A stretch of DNA of 64,000 nt from assembly GCF_900116635.1 (NCBI RefSeq), contig NZ_FPBJ01000007.1, positions 1 through 64,000 on the forward strand, given 5' to 3'. The position numbers and the translations under genes are program-made. Positions 57,282-64,000 of this stretch are shown one piece after another; the stretch's first letter is position 1; every line of letters begins with the position of its first letter. Below the pieces are notes generated by a model. That model saw only the letters and a program-made list of their open reading frames with translations. It searched no databases and was not told the DNA's origin. This DNA is from Xenorhabdus koppenhoeferi. Its GTDB lineage: Bacteria > Pseudomonadota > Gammaproteobacteria > Enterobacterales > Enterobacteriaceae.

Positions 57282-57316
57282 TGAATAATTAGTCTAACAT
57301 ATTGCATATTTATTCA
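57282..57316 (-). promoter_or_regulatory. Paired ARG boxes at carA promoter
   Basis: Two ArgR half-site palindromes resemble the ARG box: 57282-57295 (TGAATAATTAGTCT on the plus strand) and 57303-57316 (TGCATATTTATTCA). Their starts are 21 bases apart, the spacing normal for ArgR hexamer binding, and they lie just upstream of the carA start. Established: ArgR represses carAB through such pairs in enterobacteria. Confidence 0.65.
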
Positions 57317-57705
57317 TTATTAATGTTTAAAATCAATATTAATCGTGATTTTTGTTAAAATTTTGGCAAATTGCGCGCATTCTAATGACGAGAGGTGGAG
57401 TTGTCTACAAAAAATGGCATTTTCATTGACTTTTTTACAGCGCTCAGCCCTAAATTAAGTAAATGCAGCTGAAAAAAATAAGGAAAGTAGGTATAAATAA
57501 TCGATTAATATGAAAGAAAACTTTAAAATTAAAAAAAATGTGCTTTTTTTCTTACTTATCGAAAATAAGGCAATAAAAAGACACTCCGTTCCTATAAAAA
57601 AAGGAATTAATTTTTGTTTATTAAAAAAAACCATTTATAAGCCATTTAATTACAACTTTATTGTTTTTATTAATTGTATTTACAATGACTTATAGATTTT
57701 ATTTA
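57317..57705. other. AT-rich spacer between carA and dapB
   Basis: It should hold the upstream (pyrimidine-controlled) carAB promoter and the end of dapB. A plus-strand 61-codon ORF (57510-57695) is AT-biased and has no ribosome site; I see no gene. Confidence 0.5.
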
Positions 57706-58928
<1,223 letters not shown>

Positions 58929-58974
58929 TATACCCAATGGATTTTGAGCGGTAATCTGAAAGACGAAAGCTATA
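58929..58974 (+). repeat. MITE-like repeat, copy E (short), next to AraC start
   Basis: TATACCCAATGGATTTTGAG at the left and TGAAAGACGAAAGCTATA at the right; most of the interior is deleted. It ends 12 bases before the araC-type ATG and abuts its Shine-Dalgarno AGGTGA. Confidence 0.65.
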
Positions 58975-58985
58975 GGTGATTATTG

Positions 58986-59831
58986 ATGGTTGAGCAGGAA
59001 AATGTAAAAGAAAGTACCCATTTCTTTCATCTGAAAGAATTTAATGGATTGGAGATGCTCAGGGCAAAATACCATAATCAAGTGTTTTCCCGCCATGTGC
59101 ATGAAGCTTTTTGTATCGGTGTTATGGAAGAAGGAGCCCAGCGTTTTCACCGTACGGGAATAGAACATATTGCACCTAAAGGCGATATTATTCTGATCAA
59201 CGCAGATGAAATCCATACAGGATCTTCTGCTGTACAAACGGGATGGTCATATCAGGCAATATACCCATCACCTGAACTACTGTGTTCATTGTCACGGGAT
59301 TTTAAATACGCAAGTGGTTCAATCCCTTGGTTTCCTTCTGCTGTTGTACACGATCCCGGTTTATCCGAGCAGTTGCTTATGACGTTTAATCTCTTGGTTC
59401 AGAATGGCAATACTTTGCTCAAAGAAACTATGCTGCTTTCTTCACTTGCCTGGTTAATCATGCGATATGGTCAGACATATATTACTGGGCCGGAATTATC
59501 GGATGCAGAAAAACAGATATTCGTGATCAAGGAATATATTGATGCTTATGCAGAAAATGATATATCTCTCAATCAATTAGCGGAAATGACACAATTGAGT
59601 CCATGGCATTTTTTACGGCAATTCAAGAAAATCATCGGGGTAACCCCACATGTTTACCTGATCTTAGCTCGTTTACGCATGGCGCGAAGGTTATTGATTG
59701 AAGGGAATTCCATATTGAATGTTGCCATCCGCTGTGGTTTCTCAGATCAAAGTCATTTTAACCGCCATTTTAAAAATGCAGTGGGTATTACTCCCGGTAT
59801 GTTTGTACGTTCCTTGCAAAAATCTTATTAA
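58986..59831 (+). CDS. AraC family transcriptional regulator
   Basis: The ATG at 58986 (a TTG one codon before is possible) follows AGGTGA. The 281-residue protein has an N-terminal cupin-like ligand domain (SRHVHEAFCIGVMEEGAQRF) and a C-terminal pair of HTH motifs (LNQLAEMTQLSPWHFLRQFK; NVAIRCGFSDQSHFNRHFKN) ending in the AraC signature GITPGMFVRS. Such regulators commonly sit next to azlCD, so it likely controls the downstream transport and desaturase genes. Confidence 0.93.
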   Translation: MVEQENVKESTHFFHLKEFNGLEMLRAKYHNQVFSRHVHEAFCIGVMEEGAQRFHRTGIEHIAPKGDIILINADEIHTGSSAVQTGWSYQAIYPSPELLCSLSRDFKYASGSIPWFPSAVVHDPGLSEQLLMTFNLLVQNGNTLLKETMLLSSLAWLIMRYGQTYITGPELSDAEKQIFVIKEYIDAYAENDISLNQLAEMTQLSPWHFLRQFKKIIGVTPHVYLILARLRMARRLLIEGNSILNVAIRCGFSDQSHFNRHFKNAVGITPGMFVRSLQKSY

Positions 59832-59848
59832 CTTCTTTAAGAAGTTTT
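59830..59848 (+). terminator. Weak hairpin at end of AraC-type gene
   Basis: AACTTCT and AGAAGTT pair around TTA and run into TTTTCC, overlapping the stop codon. Confidence 0.4.
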
Positions 59849-59941
59849 CCCTCTAAATAATTTTATCAGTGAATTAACAAATTATTTAACCGCAATTTTA
59901 TTCAATATTCCGGCTTTAACTATTTGTAAGCTAATTTTCTA

Positions 59942-60712
59942 ATGACTAGCTTTCAACTTATTGATGTAGATTACATTATGGAAAAATCATTCTCCGATCC
60001 GAATATTGATATTCAGTCGAAAGCTTCTCCCTGGAGGGGGTTTTGGTCAGGCATGTATAATATGTTGCCGCTTTGCTTATCAGTTATCCCTTGGGGGATA
60101 TTGGCAGGTTCTGTTGCTGTACAATCTGGCCTGACTTTAGGTCAAAGTATTAGTATGTCAGCTATTTTATTTGCAGGGGCGGCACAGTTAGTGACTCTGG
60201 GGTTATTGTCATCAGGTGCGAGTATATTTACCATTATTATTTCTGTCTTCTTTATTACAGCTCAGCATTTTCTATATGGCTTGACATTGCGTGAATATGT
60301 TGCGGTGTTAAAAGCTCGTTATCGATTGCCAATCGGCTTTTTACTAACAGACGAGTTATTTGCCCTCAGTAGTGCCCAGAAAAATAAACAGATTTTAACG
60401 CCTGGTTATATGATTGGTGCTGGTTTATGTTTTTATTTGTGTTGGAATCTGTTTAGTTTGTTGGGGATTCTCATGGCTTCCTCTATCCCTGATCTTGCAA
60501 AATATCATCTGGATTTTTCTATTGTTGCCACGTTTATCACTATTGTTGTACCTATGATTAAAAAGCTTAGCGTGATATTAGGTGTTTGTTTTTCTTTATT
60601 TTTATCTATGTTGTTATCTTACTTGCATGTTGAGGGGGCAATTATTATAGCAGGTGTGAGTGGCATGTTCTTTTCTGTATTTATTGCTAGATTGGCGAAA
60701 GAATCAATATGA
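59942..60712 (+). CDS. azlC: AzlC family branched-chain amino acid exporter, large subunit
   Basis: The 256-residue membrane protein is the large part of an AzlCD-type exporter for branched-chain amino acids or analogues. Family features: LPLCLSVIPWGILAGSVAVQSG, SILFAGAAQLVTLGLLSSG-like LFAGAAQLV, and HFLYGLTLR. Seven or so TM helices. The ATG at 59942 lacks a strong ribosome site and an internal ATG at 59978 is possible. Its stop overlaps the azlD start in ATGA. Confidence 0.88.
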   Translation: MTSFQLIDVDYIMEKSFSDPNIDIQSKASPWRGFWSGMYNMLPLCLSVIPWGILAGSVAVQSGLTLGQSISMSAILFAGAAQLVTLGLLSSGASIFTIIISVFFITAQHFLYGLTLREYVAVLKARYRLPIGFLLTDELFALSSAQKNKQILTPGYMIGAGLCFYLCWNLFSLLGILMASSIPDLAKYHLDFSIVATFITIVVPMIKKLSVILGVCFSLFLSMLLSYLHVEGAIIIAGVSGMFFSVFIARLAKESI

Positions 60713-61020
60713 GCTGGACATTGATTTTTATTTTAGCCAGTATTGTTTTTTTAAATAGATATATTTTTTTAGAACCTAAAATGCCGGTAAAGTTACCAAG
60801 AATATTAAATGAGTCACTTAAATATTCCGCACCGTGCTTACTTATTGCAATATGTGGGCCTATTATATTAATGGAACATGGAGAATTAAGAAAGTTACCC
60901 AATAATCCGTATCTATGGGGAGCGTTGCTGACGACTATATTTGCTTTTTTTATTCGTAATATTGTTGTTTGCGTTATTGTTAGTCTGATCGCGTTTTATA
61001 TTTTATCCGTTATCTTATAG
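60709..61020 (+). CDS. azlD: AzlD family exporter, small subunit
   Basis: The 103-residue product has four membrane helices and the AzlD pattern (NRYIFLEPKMPVKLPRILNE; KYSAPCLLIAICGPIIL). It is coupled to azlC by a 4-base overlap and together they form the exporter. A desaturase gene follows 13 bases later. Confidence 0.87.
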   Translation: MSWTLIFILASIVFLNRYIFLEPKMPVKLPRILNESLKYSAPCLLIAICGPIILMEHGELRKLPNNPYLWGALLTTIFAFFIRNIVVCVIVSLIAFYILSVIL

Positions 61021-61033
61021 ATAGGAGGGAATT

Positions 61034-62191
61034 ATGAAAACAGGAAACGAAGTTTATAAGGAGTCTACTGATATTCGAAATACTTATAGAATCTTACCTT
61101 TTCAAGGCGCATGGACTTGGCTGACGGGAAAAGATATTCCTGATAGGAGGCCATTATGGAAATCAAGTTCTATTGAAATGATTTTCTGGTCAATTAGCTG
61201 GATTGTGGTTGGTACATTACTTATCCACTGGTCGCTTACCAGCGAAATGTCACTGTTTTTTACCATTGTTATCTATATCATAGGTGTTTTATTTTCTGCT
61301 TCAGGTGCCAGGTATGTTGTTGCCACAATTATTCATCAAGGCGTGCATGGCAATTTACTATCAATTCAAACAGGTAATAAAATACTATGCGAAATTTTTT
61401 CAACAATATTGATTACCCAACCTTATGATTCATATCGTAAATTTCATATCTATGAGCATCATGGCAAAGATTTTTCAACAATAGAGGATAAAGATCTCGC
61501 TGCAATATATAAATTAGGCTTTATCCCTGGAAAGTCTAAAAACCGGCTTTATCTGAATTTACTTTTAACTTTACTTAGCCCATATTTTCATTTGTCATAT
61601 TTTATCGGTAGAACTAAATCAAATTTAATAGGCGTTCCAAAATATAGATTTATTATGACAATCATTCAACTCATGGTATTAGGTTATCTAATTTGGTATT
61701 TAGGTATCGTTTCTTTTCTTCTCATGATCATTGTTCCTTATGTAATAGTTTACCAAATCGCATCATTATTACATTTAATAACAGAGCATGTTTGGTTATT
61801 ACGTAAAGAAAAAGAAACTATTCGTGATAGTCATATCAATAATTCTCTAGGTCGTTTCTGTGGTTCACCTTGCCCCAAGAGTTTTGCCTTAAAATATTGG
61901 CCTCAGTGGGTAATTTGGTCTATCGCACACTTATTCTATCATCTGCCTATTAGAATGCTGGTAGTACAAGGGTCACTCGTATGCCATGACTGGCATCATC
62001 GAGTAAGTAGTGTGAAAGACTGGTATAATTATGCGGCACTAAGGGAAGCTGATGCTGAAAAATTAGCGAAAGAAGGTCGTTATGATTACACCGAATTTTG
62101 GGGTTTTCATCATTGTTTGGATTATGTATTAACAATGATAAATCAGGCTGAATCAGTAGAGATTGGTGATTTTAAATATAGACTTAATTAA
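61034..62191 (+). CDS. Fatty acid desaturase-like membrane di-iron protein
   Basis: This 385-residue protein has several membrane helices and three His boxes: HQGVH (101-105), HIYEHH (138-143) and HDWHH (318-322), the ligands of a di-iron centre in membrane desaturases and hydroxylases. An AGGAGG precedes the ATG. It is the last gene of the AzlCD transcript, so it may modify an acyl chain or amino-acid-derived lipid exported or sensed by the system; this is inference. The substrate is unknown. Confidence 0.85.
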   Translation: MKTGNEVYKESTDIRNTYRILPFQGAWTWLTGKDIPDRRPLWKSSSIEMIFWSISWIVVGTLLIHWSLTSEMSLFFTIVIYIIGVLFSASGARYVVATIIHQGVHGNLLSIQTGNKILCEIFSTILITQPYDSYRKFHIYEHHGKDFSTIEDKDLAAIYKLGFIPGKSKNRLYLNLLLTLLSPYFHLSYFIGRTKSNLIGVPKYRFIMTIIQLMVLGYLIWYLGIVSFLLMIIVPYVIVYQIASLLHLITEHVWLLRKEKETIRDSHINNSLGRFCGSPCPKSFALKYWPQWVIWSIAHLFYHLPIRMLVVQGSLVCHDWHHRVSSVKDWYNYAALREADAEKLAKEGRYDYTEFWGFHHCLDYVLTMINQAESVEIGDFKYRLN

Positions 62192-62587
62192 AATAAAACA
62201 TCATTAAATAGTAATGTAAGAAATAATTAACGTTAGTTCATTAACAACAATAATTTATTATTAATAAGGATTTTTATCTAATGGATAAATCGTTAGGTCT
62301 ATCATTAGTAGATTAGATTATTATGATAGACCTATTTGATATTTCATCGACAGAGTTATTTCAAAAGTTATTGGTAAATTAGTTATTATTACCTACCTAT
62401 TCTTCTGCCTCTGGCAATTCGTATGAACATCTTTTAGGTATTACTTTATTTGAAACGGCTTTTTGTCGGAAAATTATATTGGAATCCATTACTGACAACT
62501 GTAACTATCAACCGAAAATTTCCAACTCGAAAAAGCCGAGTTGGAGTTTACATATGCTGAAATTATTGCCCTCAAGCGAATCCAGTG
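62192..62587. other. AT-rich spacer with two hairpins
   Basis: An 11-bp perfect stem AGGTCTATCAT/ATGATAGACCT (62295-62333) may end the desaturase transcript. CCAACTCG/CGAGTTGG (62522-62544) may end ispH on the minus strand. A short ORF at 62281 (11 codons, with AAGGA upstream) is probably chance. No other gene is seen. Confidence 0.5.
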
Positions 62588-63541
62588 TTAATTTACTTCT
62601 TTCACTTCAACACGCAATTCTTTTGGTACTTCGAAGACAATATTTTCTTCACGGCCACTCAATTCGTTAACTGTTTCTGCGCCAAGAATTTTCAGGCGAT
62701 CAATCACTTGTTGTACCAAAATATCAGGCGCAGATGCGCCCGCTGTGACACCGACTGCATTCACACCTTTGACCCACTCTTCTTGTATATCACCCGCAGA
62801 ATCAATCAAATAAGCAGGTTTTCCCACACGTTGTGCAAGTTCGGCCAAGCGATTTGAGTTTGATGAATTTTTGGAACCAACGACTAAAACCACGTCAGCG
62901 CCATCAGCCAAATCACGCACTGCTTCCTGACGGTTGGTTGTGGCATAACAGATGTCATCTTTGCGTGGGCCGACAATATTCGGGAAACGGGCATTGAGTG
63001 CATCAATCACTTCTGAAGTGTCGTCGACAGAAAGTGTGGTTTGTGTCATAAAACAGAGGTTATTTTCATCTTTTACTTGCATTTTCCACACATCTTCCGG
63101 GGATTCCACCAGATACATGCCACCTTCAGAGTTATTGTATTGGCCCATAGTGCCTTCCACTTCCGGGTGACCTGCATGTCCAATTAGAATCGCTTCTTTA
63201 CCTTTGCGGCTTGCCCTCGCAACTTCCATATGAACTTTAGTTACCAACGGACAGGTTGCATCAAACAGCATGGTGAGATGACGGGAGCGGGCTTCCGCGC
63301 GAATGGCCTGAGAAACGCCATGTGCAGAGAAAATCAGAATGGCACCATCAGGCACTTCTGAAATTTCTTCAATGAAGATAGCCCCACGCTTTCTTAGATT
63401 ATCGACGACATAACGGTTATGTACGACTTCATGGCGAACATAAATCGGAGCACCGTATAGTTCCAGCGCCCGTTCTACAATGCTGATGGCACGATCAACA
63501 CCAGCACAAAAACCACGAGGGTTAGCCAGCAATATTTGCAT
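62588..63541 (-). CDS. ispH: 4-hydroxy-3-methylbut-2-enyl diphosphate reductase
   Basis: IspH makes IPP and DMAPP in the last step of the non-mevalonate isoprenoid pathway. The ATG at 63541 gives [20 protein letters not shown] (317 residues); the frame opens earlier in the fkpB gene. The three Fe-S Cys are visible in GFCAG (C12), DATCPLV (near 96) and [11 protein letters not shown] (near 197). It overlaps fkpB by 20 bases, as in enterobacteria. Confidence 0.98.
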   Translation of the reverse strand: MQILLANPRGFCAGVDRAISIVERALELYGAPIYVRHEVVHNRYVVDNLRKRGAIFIEEISEVPDGAILIFSAHGVSQAIRAEARSRHLTMLFDATCPLVTKVHMEVARASRKGKEAILIGHAGHPEVEGTMGQYNNSEGGMYLVESPEDVWKMQVKDENNLCFMTQTTLSVDDTSEVIDALNARFPNIVGPRKDDICYATTNRQEAVRDLADGADVVLVVGSKNSSNSNRLAELAQRVGKPAYLIDSAGDIQEEWVKGVNAVGVTAGASAPDILVQQVIDRLKILGAETVNELSGREENIVFEVPKELRVEVKEVN

Positions 63542-63992
63542 GGGTTTCCTCCCGCTGAGGGTCAATTTTTAACACTTCAATTTCAAAAGTGATATTTTGT
63601 TCAGCCAGTGGATGATTAAAATCAACAGTGATAGAACCTTCAGCCACTTCTTTGATAAATCCCGGCATTTCACTGCCGTTCATAGCTGTAAATAACATGA
63701 TGGTTCCTGCTTCCGGGATACCGGAGTCAGCAAAATCACGTGGAGTGAAGTACTGCACTAAGTCAGGGTTGTGTTTACCAAAAACGGTTTCCCCTGCCAG
63801 CGTGAATTGATGTTTATCACCGATTTTCAAACCAAGAAGCTGCTGTTCCAGAGGGGCAGAGAGGCTACCATCACCAAGACGGAATAATGCTGGCTTGCCT
63901 TGACTGTAAGTCGAGTCTGCCGTTGAGCCATCATCCAGTTTTAATGTGAAGTGTAATAAAACCACACTGTGCATTTGCACCTGCATTGACAT
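63522..63992 (-). CDS. fkpB: FKBP-type peptidyl-prolyl isomerase (SlpA-type)
   Basis: FkpB is a small cytoplasmic chaperone-isomerase with FKBP and IF domains. The 156-residue protein starts [15 protein letters not shown] and shows [25 protein letters not shown] and [12 protein letters not shown] (insert-in-flap). The start may be at 63992 or 63986. It precedes ispH in the lspA-fkpB-ispH order; lspA lies beyond the window. Confidence 0.96.
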   Translation of the reverse strand: MSMQVQMHSVVLLHFTLKLDDGSTADSTYSQGKPALFRLGDGSLSAPLEQQLLGLKIGDKHQFTLAGETVFGKHNPDLVQYFTPRDFADSGIPEAGTIMLFTAMNGSEMPGFIKEVAEGSITVDFNHPLAEQNITFEIEVLKIDPQREETHANIAG

Positions 63993-64000
63993 GTTACTCA

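Noticed and set aside
57510-57695. Plus-strand 61-codon ORF in carA-dapB spacer
   Set aside because: Lys/Asn/Ile/Phe-rich translation of AT-rich DNA, no Shine-Dalgarno; looks like chance.
62281-62316. 11-codon ORF after an AAGGA box downstream of the desaturase gene
   Set aside because: Too short to judge, and its sequence forms part of a probable terminator hairpin.
62479-62670. Plus-strand 63-codon ORF over the ispH end
   Set aside because: Half of it is antisense to ispH and it starts in non-coding AT-rich DNA.

Overview
The window looks like chromosome of an entomopathogenic Morganellaceae bacterium, most probably Xenorhabdus or Photorhabdus. This is inferred from enterobacterial-type housekeeping genes (tgt-yajC-secDF, nrdR-ribD-ribH-nusB-thiL-pgpA, carAB, dapB, ispH-fkpB), several PAS-LuxR solo regulators, and a small dispersed MITE-like repeat. 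No database search was possible; species assignment is inference.

Region 1 (1-26.0 kb): the late half of a lambda-type siphophage prophage, all on the plus strand: terminase small and large subunits, portal, MuF-like protein, scaffold, major capsid, head-tail connectors, tail tube, tail chaperones G/GT with a programmed -1 frameshift site, tape measure, then M-L-K-I-J tail-tip genes, two small tail-associated genes and a tail fibre. Integrase, repressor, replication and (apparently) lysis genes are not in the window. Two interruptions carry accessory 'moron' genes: a lipoprotein before the tape measure, and a ~4 kb AT-rich island between tape measure and gpM holding a VasI-like exported protein, a zinc-ribbon membrane protein, a Cys-rich secreted protein, a coiled-coil lipoprotein, a 30-residue membrane peptide and an antisense, membrane-anchored DEDDh exonuclease. 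The gpI gene is split at a poly-G tract.

Region 2 (26.3-35.2 kb): core genes in a row: queuosine tRNA modification (tgt), Sec accessory translocase (yajC, secD, secF), ribonucleotide reductase regulator nrdR, riboflavin synthesis (ribD, ribH), antitermination (nusB), thiamine phosphate kinase (thiL) and phosphatidylglycerophosphatase (pgpA). The prophage ends about 340 bp before tgt.

Region 3 (35.3-45.2 kb): accessory metabolism and regulation, mostly minus strand: a DUF969-DUF979-pcp operon (pyroglutamyl peptidase with a putative two-part permease), a lacI-nhaC-malY-like operon, and three PAS-LuxR paralogues around them.

Region 4 (45.6-52.8 kb): a tellurite-resistance-type (Ter) stress locus. 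terZ-terB-terC-terD run rightward; terW and a divergent CitE-like/StiP/phosphoribosyltransferase operon run leftward. Two genes expected in such loci survive only as tiny in-frame remnants: terA (25 codons between terZ and terB) and a HAD phosphatase (32 codons between the PRTase and StiP genes). A MITE copy lies between terC and terD. Repeats in the divergent promoter are candidate operator sites.

Region 5 (52.9-64 kb): carAB with paired ARG boxes, dapB, an AraC regulator-azlCD-fatty acid desaturase cassette, and ispH-fkpB at the right edge. No rRNA, tRNA or CRISPR array was seen.
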